DNA of 64,000 nucleotides from CADEDV01 sp964437415 (GTDB lineage: Bacteria; Bacteroidota; Bacteroidia; Chitinophagales; Chitinophagaceae), in the NCBI GenBank assembly GCA_964437415.1, contig CAYTGN010000002.1, positions 248,001 to 312,000 of the forward strand, read 5' to 3'. The notes beneath the pieces were generated by a model. The model worked only from the letters and a program-made list of their open reading frames with translations, had not been told where the DNA came from and did not search any database. Positions 49,995-58,481 of the stretch are shown here, one piece after another (the first letter of the stretch is position 1; each line of letters opens with the position of its first letter). Position numbers and translations under genes: made by a program.

Positions 49995-50936
49995 ATGAAA
50001 AGAAGTGAATTCCTCAAAACTACTGCTGCCATTGCTGCCGCGGGGGTGCTTCCACCAGCGCCTTCTTTTGCCGGTGAAACCAATTCAGTTATCCGTTTTG
50101 CCCATCTTTCAGACATTCATGTGAAGCCGGGACTGGCACCGGAGACCGGCATGGCAAAAGCCCTGCACCATGCCCAGCAGCAAAAAGACCTTGCCTTTAT
50201 CATGAACGGAGGCGATGCCATTTTTGATGCCCTTGAAGTGGACAAAGCGGGAACGAGAACCCAGTTTGACCTTTTCAACAATATTTTGAAGAAAGAGAAC
50301 AGCTTGCCTGTTTATCACTGCATTGGCAACCATGATGTGTGGGGCTGGTTCATCAAAGAAAGCCTGCCTGCCGGCCAGGCAGGTAAACCCGACCAGGATC
50401 GTTTGTATGGTAAAGTATGGGTAGTGGAAGAATTTGGAATGAAGAAGCGGTATTACAGTTTTAGTAAGGACACCTGGCATTTTATTGTGCTCGACAGCAC
50501 TCAACTGAATCCCAATGGCGGCTATATCGGAAAGGTGGATGAAGAACAACTCGAATGGCTAAAGCAGGAACTGGAATCACACAAAGACAAATTCATTTGC
50601 ATCATTTCCCATATCCCTGTGCTTTCCATCTGCGCCGGTTTGTTTTTTGAAAAAAATGAACCCAACGGCGACCTCATCATTCAGCGAAACCTTATGCACA
50701 CCGATTTTCTGCAACTGAAAAAGATCTTTTTGCAATATCCCAATATCAAAGTATGTATCAGCGGTCATATTCATTTGCAGGATGAACTGGAATATCTTGG
50801 CATTAAATACTTCTGCAACGGCGCCGTTTCCGGTGGCTGGTGGAAAGGAGCATTCCGTGAATTTGGCCCTGCCTATGCCGTGATGGAACTGCACCCCGAC
50901 GGGCGGGCACAACGAACCATGTTTTCATACGAATAA
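49995..50936 (+). CDS. Secreted metallophosphoesterase
   Basis: 313 residues from ATG at 49995, which begins a Tat-like or Sec signal (MKRSEFLKTTAAIAAAGVL). The calcineurin-type motifs are complete: FAHLSDIHVKPG, IMNGGDAIFD, CIGNHDVWG, IISHIPVL and CISGHIHLQD, giving the two-metal site. Residues 123-130 (SLPAGQAG) are encoded by a palindromic repeat inserted in frame at 50363. The longer frame from 49893 was rejected because it buries the signal. It lies 13 bases ahead of the beta-propeller gene, so they are likely cotranscribed. Confidence 0.9.
   Translation: MKRSEFLKTTAAIAAAGVLPPAPSFAGETNSVIRFAHLSDIHVKPGLAPETGMAKALHHAQQQKDLAFIMNGGDAIFDALEVDKAGTRTQFDLFNNILKKENSLPVYHCIGNHDVWGWFIKESLPAGQAGKPDQDRLYGKVWVVEEFGMKKRYYSFSKDTWHFIVLDSTQLNPNGGYIGKVDEEQLEWLKQELESHKDKFICIISHIPVLSICAGLFFEKNEPNGDLIIQRNLMHTDFLQLKKIFLQYPNIKVCISGHIHLQDELEYLGIKYFCNGAVSGGWWKGAFREFGPAYAVMELHPDGRAQRTMFSYE
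50363..50384. repeat. CCTGCCTG..CAGGCAGG palindrome in coding sequence
   Basis: CCTGCCTG (50363-50370) and CAGGCAGG (50376-50383) are perfect 8-base arms around CCGGC. This palindrome resembles a dispersed element of Bacteroidota and related genomes, and here is read as LPAGQAG inside a metallophosphoesterase. Related arms occur upstream of dnaK (3452-3487). Confidence 0.75.
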
Positions 50937-50949
50937 TTTTCATCCGAAC

Positions 50950-51981
50950 ATGTACAAAAAGATCAGCCTTTTTCTCTTCCTGCTATGGATAATTAATATC
51001 AGTATAGCGCAGCGGCCGAATGTAGAAATACTTACATCTGGTCACAATAGCAGCCTCCGTGGCCTATCGGTGGTGAATGATAATGTGGTATGGGTGAGCG
51101 GCAGCAACGGGGCAGTAGGCAAAAGCAGCAATGCAGGTAAAAACTGGAAATGGATCAACGTAAAGGGCTATCAAAATAGAGATTTCAGGGACATTGAAGC
51201 CTTTGATGCCAACACTGCCATCATCATGGGTGTTGGTGAACCGGCAGTGATCCTGAAAACAACAGACGGCGGAGAAACATGGAAATCAGTTTATGAAAAT
51301 AAAACAAAGGGAATGTTCCTGGATGCGATGGATTTTGCCACACCCCTTTATGGCATAGTGGTGGGAGACCCCATCAACAACAAAATTTTCCTTGCCCAAA
51401 CAACAGATGGCGGAGAATCATGGAAGGAATGGAACGAAGACAAAAGACCAGCGGCTGATTCCGGTGAAGCATTTTTTGCAGCCAGCGGCAGCAATATCCG
51501 GCTGTTTAACAACAAGGCATATTTCATGGTCAGCGGCGGGCTAAGGTCAAGACTATTTACACCTGGTAACAACAGCCCACTGCCTGTATTGCAGGGTTCA
51601 GAAAGCACCGGGGCAAATTCCATTGACATATTTGATGACGGCATTCCCAGTAAACCCGGAAAAAAAATGGTGGTGGTGGGCGGTGATTACCTAAATCCGG
51701 CAGGTATTCAAAAGAATTGTTTTATCAGCAACAACCGGGGCAAAACATGGAGTGCTCCAAAAACACCGCCACATGGTTATCGCAGTTCGGTGGAGTACTT
51801 GTCAAGAGAACAGTTGCTCACCTGCGGGCCCAATGGTGTGGATTATTCCAGAGACAGCGGCAGGAACTGGAAATGGATCAGCGAAGAAGGATTTCATGTT
51901 TGTCGCATTGCAAGAACAGGTTCGGCTGTTTTTCTTGCCGGGCCCAACGGAAAGATCGGAAGGGTCGTATGGAGTAAATAA
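50950..51981 (+). CDS. Secreted Ycf48/BNR-type beta-propeller
   Basis: 343 residues, signal peptide ending at NISIAQ. Repeats of the sialidase/BNR type are visible: GKSSNAGKNWKWI, LKTTDGGETWKSV, AQTTDGGESWKEW, FISNNRGKTWSAP and YSRDSGRNWKWI, each with S/D-x-x-G-x-x-W. This is the seven-bladed propeller seen in Ycf48/photosynthesis-type assembly factors and in many Bacteroidota oxidoreductase-like annotations. No catalytic residues are apparent. It follows the metallophosphoesterase by 13 bases. Confidence 0.85.
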   Translation: MYKKISLFLFLLWIINISIAQRPNVEILTSGHNSSLRGLSVVNDNVVWVSGSNGAVGKSSNAGKNWKWINVKGYQNRDFRDIEAFDANTAIIMGVGEPAVILKTTDGGETWKSVYENKTKGMFLDAMDFATPLYGIVVGDPINNKIFLAQTTDGGESWKEWNEDKRPAADSGEAFFAASGSNIRLFNNKAYFMVSGGLRSRLFTPGNNSPLPVLQGSESTGANSIDIFDDGIPSKPGKKMVVVGGDYLNPAGIQKNCFISNNRGKTWSAPKTPPHGYRSSVEYLSREQLLTCGPNGVDYSRDSGRNWKWISEEGFHVCRIARTGSAVFLAGPNGKIGRVVWSK

Positions 51982-52118
51982 AAAGATAATATCAGCTGGC
52001 TAACCTGCTTCCGGCTTTAGTTTCATTGATCTGTTCAGCGCAACGGTTAGCAAAGAAGGAGCGTCTGCAAACCAGCACAATAAAGAATCTACTACATTTG
52101 TTCAAACATCACACAGCT

Positions 52119-53744
52119 ATGCAAAAAGTTTTTGCTTTTCTTTTTTCTGTCGTTTTTATCTCAAATGCTGCAGCACAAACATCCTCATTACAACGGCCTA
52201 AATTAGTTGTCGGCCTGGTAGTGGACCAGATGCGCTGGGATTTCTTATATCGTTATTATGACCGCTATGATGAAAATGGAGGTTTTAAAAGAATGCTGAA
52301 CCAGGGGTTTACCTGCGAGAATACATTCATCCCTTATGCCCCAACGGTAACTGCCTGCGGACATGCATCCATCTACACCGGCACTGTTCCGGCAATCAAT
52401 GGCATAACCGGAAACTACTGGTGGGATAACGAACAACAAAGAACCGTTTATTGTACAGAAGATAAATCAGTGAAAACAGTAGGCAGCAGTTCCAATCTGG
52501 GACAAATGAGCCCGGCGAATATGCTCACCACCACCATTTGTGATGAACTGAGACTGGCTACCAACTTTCGCAGCAAGGTAATAGGCATTTCTATCAAGGA
52601 CCGTGGCGGCATATTGCCCGCAGGTCATAGCGCCAATGCCGCCTATTGGTATGATAATACAGTGGGTGACTGGATCAGTTCCACCTATTACATGACCGAT
52701 CTTCCAAAATGGGTGAAAGATTTTAACGGCAAAAAATTAGTGGACAAGTATTATGCAGAAGGCTGGAAGACACTTTACCCCATCAATACTTATCTGCAAA
52801 GTACGGCTGATGAAAACCCGTATGAGGGAAAACCATTTGGCAATGCTTTTCCGTATGACCTGAAAAAATTCATTGGCAAAAGCTATGGCTCCATCGCCAC
52901 CACTCCATGGGGCAACACATACACCGCAGAATTTGCCAAAGCTGCTTTAGAAGCGGAGCAATTAGGCGCTGATGATATAACCGATTTTCTTGCGGTCAGT
53001 TTTTCAAGTCCTGATTATATTGGCCATACGTTTGGCCCAAATTCCATTGAGCAGGAAGACAATTTTCTCCGGTTGGACAAATTGCTCGGAGAGTTTCTTG
53101 ATTTTCTTGACAATAAGGTGGGAAAAGGCCAATACACCGTTTTTCTTTCCGCCGATCATGGTGTCTCCCAGATACCAGGATTCCTGAATGACAATCGCCT
53201 GCCTGGTGGCAGAATTGTGCTTGGCAATCTTGTAAAACAACTGAACCTGAACTTAAAAGCCAGCTATGGCATAGAAACCCTTGTTGTAAGTGATGATAAC
53301 TACCAGTTGCACCTGAATTATCCTGCCATTGATTCTGCCAAACTCAATAAAGAAGAAATTATCCGTCAGTGTATTGATTTTATGGCGCCGCAGCCGGGAA
53401 TTGCCAGGGTATTTGCCGTCAATAACCTGATCCAAACACCGCTACCCGAAAAAATTAAGACTATGCTGACCAATGGATATTATCCCCGCCGCAATGGAGA
53501 TGTGCAATTGATTTTTCACCCTAACTTTATGGAAGCCTATGGCAACAATACCGGCACCACCCATGGTTTGTGGAATCCCTATGATGCACATATTCCTTTG
53601 CTGTGGTATGGATGGGGCATCAAACAGGGGAAACTGAACAGGGAGACCTATATGATGGACATCGCCCCTACCCTTGCGGCATTGCTGAGGATTGAAATGC
53701 CAAGCGGATCTGTAGGTACCGTGATTGAAGAAGTGATGAAATAA
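52119..53744 (+). CDS. PafA-like alkaline phosphatase
   Basis: 541 residues from ATG at 52119, which starts a signal peptide ending AAAQ. The alkaline phosphatase superfamily fold is clear. The nucleophile is the Thr in APTVTACGHASIYTG, as in PafA of Flavobacteriaceae. Metal ligands can be seen in VGLVVDQMRWDFLYR, SPDYIGHTFGPNS, FLSADHGVSQIP and GTTHGLWNPYDAHIPLLWYG. PafA releases phosphate from organic phosphomonoesters and is not inhibited by phosphate. It should act in the periplasm. Followed by the CotH-like gene after 27 bases. Confidence 0.92.
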   Translation: MQKVFAFLFSVVFISNAAAQTSSLQRPKLVVGLVVDQMRWDFLYRYYDRYDENGGFKRMLNQGFTCENTFIPYAPTVTACGHASIYTGTVPAINGITGNYWWDNEQQRTVYCTEDKSVKTVGSSSNLGQMSPANMLTTTICDELRLATNFRSKVIGISIKDRGGILPAGHSANAAYWYDNTVGDWISSTYYMTDLPKWVKDFNGKKLVDKYYAEGWKTLYPINTYLQSTADENPYEGKPFGNAFPYDLKKFIGKSYGSIATTPWGNTYTAEFAKAALEAEQLGADDITDFLAVSFSSPDYIGHTFGPNSIEQEDNFLRLDKLLGEFLDFLDNKVGKGQYTVFLSADHGVSQIPGFLNDNRLPGGRIVLGNLVKQLNLNLKASYGIETLVVSDDNYQLHLNYPAIDSAKLNKEEIIRQCIDFMAPQPGIARVFAVNNLIQTPLPEKIKTMLTNGYYPRRNGDVQLIFHPNFMEAYGNNTGTTHGLWNPYDAHIPLLWYGWGIKQGKLNRETYMMDIAPTLAALLRIEMPSGSVGTVIEEVMK

Positions 53745-53771
53745 TTTATTGCTCATTATAAATCACCGGAC

Positions 53772-54809
53772 ATGAGAAAGCTTTATTGTTTTGTTGCATT
53801 CCTGTTGCTGATAACAAACACTGCCGGCAATGCCCAGATGCAGGCGAAAGCAATTGACAGGACTGCCTTTTTCCAGGATGATACTCCTATTGAAATGGTC
53901 TTGTCTACGGACATGAGAAACCTGTTGAACAAAAGGGCCAAAAAAGAATTTCAGCCGGCTACAGCCAAACTTACCTTTCCTGACAACACTGAAATTGCTG
54001 AAGAGATAAGAGTGCAAACAAGAGGTGTTTTTCGCTTAGCCAATTGTGATATGCCCTCTTTGATGCTCCACTTCAAAAACGCCACATCACCGCAGTTATC
54101 ACCTTTAAAAAAGCTAAAACTTGTTTGCGGTTGCGGGTCCTCATCCGACGAGGAACAACTCATCATCAAAGAATATCTCACCTACAAAATTTACAACCTG
54201 CTCACCCCGATGAGCTTCAGAGTAAGGCTTGTGAAAATAACTTACGAAGATTCCAAAGCAAAGAAAAAGCCCTACACCCAATACGGTTTCCTGATAGAAG
54301 ATGTGGATGACCTGGCCGAGCGGAACAATTGCATCGAACAGGACAACCCGGCCCCCGGCGCCAATGGAACGGGTCGTCAGCAAATGACATTAGTAGCCAT
54401 TTTTCAATATATGATCGGAAATCTTGACTGGTCAGTTCCCGGCATGCATAACATCAAGCTTATCCGCCCCAAAGAACCGGCAAATGCCTTGCCGCTTGCT
54501 GTCGCTTACGATTTTGATTATTGTGGCTTAGTAAATGCTCCTTATGCTGTGCCGCCTGAGCAGATTGATGTAAAATCTGTCACAGAAAGAGTGTACCGGG
54601 GTTTCCCCCGGAGTATGGAGGAACTGGATCCTGTTGTTGAAAATTTTAAAGCCAATAAAGAAAAAACGCTGGCCCTTATCAGCAATTGCCAATGGCTGAA
54701 CAATCGCAATAAAAAAGAAATGACGGGTTTCCTCGAAGAATTTTATAAAACGATTGAAAACAGGAACAGGGTGAAGAATATATTTATGGATAATGCAAGG
54801 ACCCAATAA
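53772..54809 (+). CDS. Secreted CotH-like (atypical kinase fold) protein, tentative
   Basis: 345 residues with a signal peptide ending at GNAQ. After a beta-rich N-terminus there is a segment KLKLVCGCGSSSDEEQLIIKEYLTYKIYNLLTPMSFRVRLVKITYED that resembles the nucleotide-side lobe of CotH-type proteins, and IGNLDWSVPGMHNIKLI followed by VAYDFDYCGLVNAPYA matches the IGN.Dw...HN...DFD pattern of their active site. CotH proteins phosphorylate spore or surface proteins; Bacteroidota relatives are uncharacterised. It may be cotranscribed with the PafA-like gene. The family call is moderate. Confidence 0.65.
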   Translation: MRKLYCFVAFLLLITNTAGNAQMQAKAIDRTAFFQDDTPIEMVLSTDMRNLLNKRAKKEFQPATAKLTFPDNTEIAEEIRVQTRGVFRLANCDMPSLMLHFKNATSPQLSPLKKLKLVCGCGSSSDEEQLIIKEYLTYKIYNLLTPMSFRVRLVKITYEDSKAKKKPYTQYGFLIEDVDDLAERNNCIEQDNPAPGANGTGRQQMTLVAIFQYMIGNLDWSVPGMHNIKLIRPKEPANALPLAVAYDFDYCGLVNAPYAVPPEQIDVKSVTERVYRGFPRSMEELDPVVENFKANKEKTLALISNCQWLNNRNKKEMTGFLEEFYKTIENRNRVKNIFMDNARTQ

Positions 54810-54819
54810 ATCATAACAA

Positions 54820-55080
54820 ATGGACTTAAAAGAAAAATTTGAACAGGCCGTTGCGGACAGCAAGAACCTTTCTGAAAGACCGGCCAATGATGTGCTGCTT
54901 CAATTATACTCGCTGTATAAACAGGCCTCCGAAGGTGATGTGAATACAGAGCCGCCGTCAAACCCATTTGACTTTGTGGCAAAAGCCAAACATAATGCAT
55001 GGGAAGCCCTGAAAGGCAAAAGCAAAGAAGATGCGATGAATGAATATGTGGCGCTGATAGAGAAGCTGAAAGGAAACTAA
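54820..55080 (+). CDS. Acyl-CoA-binding protein
   Basis: An 86-residue four-helix bundle of the ACBP family. The motifs are LKEKFEQAVADSKNL, LLQLYSLYKQASEGDVN and FDFVAKAKHNAWEALKGKSKEDAMNEYVALIEKL; the usual KWDAW element appears as KHNAWEAL. It binds medium- to long-chain acyl-CoA in the cytoplasm. ACBPs are typical of eukaryotes and scattered in bacteria, but regular in Bacteroidota. It begins 10 bases after the CotH-like gene and overlaps the convergent glycosyltransferase gene by 4 bases. Confidence 0.94.
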   Translation: MDLKEKFEQAVADSKNLSERPANDVLLQLYSLYKQASEGDVNTEPPSNPFDFVAKAKHNAWEALKGKSKEDAMNEYVALIEKLKGN

Positions 55081-56243
55081 GACCGGTTTATTATCTCCTT
55101 ATACCAATCGCTGAACATTTTGCCAATTGTTTCATAGCTGTATTTTGAAACGGTTGTTTCAGCCATTGTGTGGCGGTCAATAACGTTTTGCTGCCGCAAA
55201 ACCATTTTCATTTTCTCAGCCAGCAACCCCGGCTGATGCAGCGGCACAAAATAACCGTTCACTGTATCAGCAACTGTTTCATGAAACACTGGAATATCGC
55301 TAGCGATGACTGGTACCCCGCAGGCATTTGCTTCAATAATTACGCAGCCGAATGTTTCGTAAGAAGAATAAAGGATCAATGCCGCAGATTTGTTCATCTG
55401 CTCTGCTAAAACTGATTGCGCCACTTCAGGGTGAAAGCTGACTGCATCAGCAAGCCCCAGTGCAGCTGCTTTATTTACGATCTCTTGTTTAACAGACCCA
55501 AAAACGGCAAGCCGTGCAGCAGGAATATCTTTTTTAAGCATTTGAAAAGCCTGCAATATTTCAACCGGGTTTTTCAGCTCATCCAACCCGGATATATGAA
55601 TGAACTGCGGAAAGCCCGGATCAACATGAGCAGGAAAAAAGATACTCTTATTTACGACATTCGGAATTACCCTGCACTGAAGCATTGGAAAATGTGTAGC
55701 TAACCCTTTTGCAAGCGAAGCCGAAACAGCACTGCAACCCGCAGCTTCTTTCATCGTTCTTTTCCAGCCATAACGAATGACTGGTGATTGATGAGCAAAT
55801 TTATCAGTTGCTTCAGGCAAAAATCCCGACCAGTGTTCAGACACCACGAATGCTGTCCTCCATTTTCTTTTCATCCATAGGGCCGCCAATCCCGCCTTCA
55901 TTCCAACATGCACATGAACAATTGCAGGCACTCCATTCGCATTCACATATTTTTTTATTGCCTGCTTATACAACCGGCTGAACTTTTGTGCCGAATAAAA
56001 TTTGTTCGCTATTGAAAACAGGCTACCGGGAACATGATAATAAATAATTGTTTCAGATAAACGACCGGTATGATTTTCTTCAACCAGCACATCTTTGGTC
56101 ATATCACCTTTTTCATCCTTTACCAAATGAATAACATGAATATCTGTATAAAGGCTTACCGCCTCCGCATGACGTTTGATAAAATCGCCATTGAAAGGAG
56201 AAATTTTATTGGGATACCAGCTTGCCATCCAGAGTGTTTTCAT
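55077..56243 (-). CDS. Glycosyltransferase family 4
   Basis: 388 residues with two Rossmann-like lobes. The N-terminal lobe has MASWYPNKISPFNGDFIKRHAEAVSLY and VHVHVGMKAGLAALW. The C-terminal lobe has the GT4 donor site LILYSSYETFGCVIIEANACGVPVIASD, with the E-x7-E motif, preceded by FIHISGLDELKNPVEILQAF. It transfers a sugar from a nucleotide-sugar donor to a growing glycan at the cytoplasmic face. It is second in an operon with the flippase, 6 bases apart. Confidence 0.92.
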   Translation of the reverse strand: MKTLWMASWYPNKISPFNGDFIKRHAEAVSLYTDIHVIHLVKDEKGDMTKDVLVEENHTGRLSETIIYYHVPGSLFSIANKFYSAQKFSRLYKQAIKKYVNANGVPAIVHVHVGMKAGLAALWMKRKWRTAFVVSEHWSGFLPEATDKFAHQSPVIRYGWKRTMKEAAGCSAVSASLAKGLATHFPMLQCRVIPNVVNKSIFFPAHVDPGFPQFIHISGLDELKNPVEILQAFQMLKKDIPAARLAVFGSVKQEIVNKAAALGLADAVSFHPEVAQSVLAEQMNKSAALILYSSYETFGCVIIEANACGVPVIASDIPVFHETVADTVNGYFVPLHQPGLLAEKMKMVLRQQNVIDRHTMAETTVSKYSYETIGKMFSDWYKEIINRS

Positions 56244-56249
56244 GCCTGA

Positions 56250-57605
56250 TCATTTATTTCCAACCCGGAAAATATTCCTGATATACTGCCAGTCTTTTTC
56301 CCGCCACAGGAAAATATTCTTTACAGGAATTTTATTTAAATAGCAATATATACTTATGTAATAAATTGCTGTCAGCCCATAGCCAATGCTGCTGGCAATT
56401 GCTGCGCCTTTCATTCCCATAGACGGGATCAGCGCCAGGTCAAGTGTCAGCACTGCTGCTAAACAGATCAATGAACCCACAAAATTGATCCGTAATTTTT
56501 TCTGGCCGGCAAACCACGCTGCCAGCAAGGTAACAATGCAAAAAAGTATAACCCCCGGCAGCAGCAACTGTAAAAGGAATACACTGTTGTTGTATTCATT
56601 ACCAAAAAGGAAAGGAATCAGAAAGGGAGCAACCAGCAGAACCACCAAACCAGTTACAATATTCATTAAGTTCATACTTCGTACAAGCGACAGCAGTTTT
56701 TCCTCTCCGTAATCAGCAGTCTTTCCTGCCACAACCGGAAATATGATACCTGCAAATAACAAAGGTATCACCCAGAACATTTGCCCAAGCCTTACAGCCA
56801 GTGAATACCAGCCCAGTTCCTCCTCTCCTTTGTAATAATTGAGCAGCCAATAGTCAACCCTGTATGCCAGAAACTGGATCACATTAATAACAAAACTGAA
56901 AACAGAGTAAGAAAAAAATAACCTGACATCATTACTCCCGGGCTTCTGCGGCTGAAAAGAATTTTTTGAAATTATATGGTAAGTGGCGGCAAGAAAGAAA
57001 GCTTGCAGCATATTGAGCAATACAAAAACAGCGATATACAGCAACACATCAATTTCTTTGTCGTTTAGAAAAAAAATGAGAAAACATACAAGCATCAGCA
57101 TATTACTGAGCAGTAATGCCCTGTTGCTGCGGCTGAAAAGCTTTTGCCCGTGAAGCAAAGCTGTATATTTTTCAGTAAGCGAAAGACTGATCATAAGCAG
57201 GATGCCTGCCCACCAATACCGCATATCATCAGTATTCAGTAAAAGAAAATGACCGGTAAAGAAATAAGTAGCCATTTCAGCCAACCCAACAGCCAGTATC
57301 TGGAACAATACGATCAGCAAAAGAAAACTCAACAACTTCCTGGATGACACTCCACCTGATGCTGCATGAAAAGTGAGCCCGGCATCTGCGCCAAAAGCAG
57401 AAAGAAGGTTGAATATCCCTGCGTTGGCAATGAGCAATGACAACAACCCGTAGCCGCTGACACCGGTGAGTCGTGACAAAAGAATATTGATGACAAAAAC
57501 AACCGCTACATTCAGCAGCCTGTAAATAAGATTTTCAGCCAGTAATTTCCCCCCGATCATCCGTTGGCTGTTTGCGGAATTACAATTACGTTTGTCATCA
57601 TTCAA
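56250..57605 (-). CDS. Polysaccharide flippase (MATE/Wzx-type)
   Basis: 451 residues with about 12 membrane helices. The family opening LIYRLLNVAVVFVINILLSRLTGVSGYGLLSLLIANAGIFNLLSAFGAD is characteristic of polysaccharide biosynthesis flippases, as are YRVDYWLLNYYKGEEELGWYSLAVRLGQMFWVIPLLFAGIIFPVVAG and the final GAAIASSIGYGLTAIYY. It moves lipid-linked glycans across the inner membrane. First in an operon with the GT4 gene and divergent from the FkbM gene. A start at 57560 (MIGGKLLAEN) is also possible. Confidence 0.93.
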   Translation of the reverse strand: MNDDKRNCNSANSQRMIGGKLLAENLIYRLLNVAVVFVINILLSRLTGVSGYGLLSLLIANAGIFNLLSAFGADAGLTFHAASGGVSSRKLLSFLLLIVLFQILAVGLAEMATYFFTGHFLLLNTDDMRYWWAGILLMISLSLTEKYTALLHGQKLFSRSNRALLLSNMLMLVCFLIFFLNDKEIDVLLYIAVFVLLNMLQAFFLAATYHIISKNSFQPQKPGSNDVRLFFSYSVFSFVINVIQFLAYRVDYWLLNYYKGEEELGWYSLAVRLGQMFWVIPLLFAGIIFPVVAGKTADYGEEKLLSLVRSMNLMNIVTGLVVLLVAPFLIPFLFGNEYNNSVFLLQLLLPGVILFCIVTLLAAWFAGQKKLRINFVGSLICLAAVLTLDLALIPSMGMKGAAIASSIGYGLTAIYYISIYCYLNKIPVKNIFLWREKDWQYIRNIFRVGNK

Positions 57606-57626
57606 AAATACAATTTATTCATCCCC

Positions 57627-58481
57627 TTGTATAAAATCATTAACTGGTACACACAAAGGTTTTCTTTTCCCCGCAGGGGTCTTAAATTCTTTATCCGCTT
57701 CTTAAAAACCACAGGGCAGATAAAAAAGATTTTTCGCAAGAAACTTCACAATGGCCTGTTCATGTATGTAAGCCCCGGGGATCATATCCAGCGGCAAATA
57801 TTCTGGTACGGCTATTATGAAAAAGAAAGCATTCTTACATGGGAAAGGTTTATAAACGGGCAAACAACCGTATTGGACATTGGCGCCAACATCGGTTATT
57901 ATTCCCTGGTTGCATCCCCGTTGGCCGGAAAGATTTATTCATTTGAACCATCAGCGGGCATCCGGGAACTGTTGACAAAAAACATAGCATTTAACAAGTG
58001 TAACAATGTCAGCATCCAGCCTTTTGCAGTGAGTAATACAATCGGACAGGCGAAATTTTACAAGTCTATGCCGGAAAACTCAGGCATGTCAGGTCTTTCA
58101 GAGCCGGAAAACTTTTCAGGGAAAACAGAAACAGTTTCTGTCATCACCCTCGATGAATGGGCAACACAAAATGATATTCCAAAGATTAGTATCATTAAAG
58201 CTGACCTGGAGGGAGCAGAAATGAATTTGCTCAGCGGCATGAAAAAAACACTGTCAGCACACCGGCCGGTTTTGTTTTTAGAAGTAAGGAATGAACTGCT
58301 TTCTAAATTCGGATACAGGCATACTGATATTTTTGATTTTCTGCTAGAGTATGGTTATTCAGGCTATGAGATTATCACACAGGGGCTGTTAAAATCTCTT
58401 GATAAACCAATTGAATCAGATCACATTGTTTTTTTGCCAAATAATTATTCTTTGCCTGATGGTATTATGATCAAAGAATGA
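57627..58481 (+). CDS. FkbM-family SAM-dependent methyltransferase
   Basis: About 284 residues. The SAM-binding motif VLDIGANIGYYSLVASPLAGKIYSFEPSAG is clear, with the later motifs ISIIKADLEGAEMNLLSGM and PVLFLEVRNE, typical of FkbM methyltransferases that O-methylate sugars. An N-terminal helical part (about 45 residues) precedes the fold. The start is uncertain: the frame is open from a TTG at 57564, which would overlap the divergent flippase gene by 42 bases, and a second TTG is at 57627; no good ribosome site is seen for either. It lies in the surface glycan group and ends next to the convergent kefC-like stop. Confidence 0.88.
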   Translation: MYKIINWYTQRFSFPRRGLKFFIRFLKTTGQIKKIFRKKLHNGLFMYVSPGDHIQRQIFWYGYYEKESILTWERFINGQTTVLDIGANIGYYSLVASPLAGKIYSFEPSAGIRELLTKNIAFNKCNNVSIQPFAVSNTIGQAKFYKSMPENSGMSGLSEPENFSGKTETVSVITLDEWATQNDIPKISIIKADLEGAEMNLLSGMKKTLSAHRPVLFLEVRNELLSKFGYRHTDIFDFLLEYGYSGYEIITQGLLKSLDKPIESDHIVFLPNNYSLPDGIMIKE

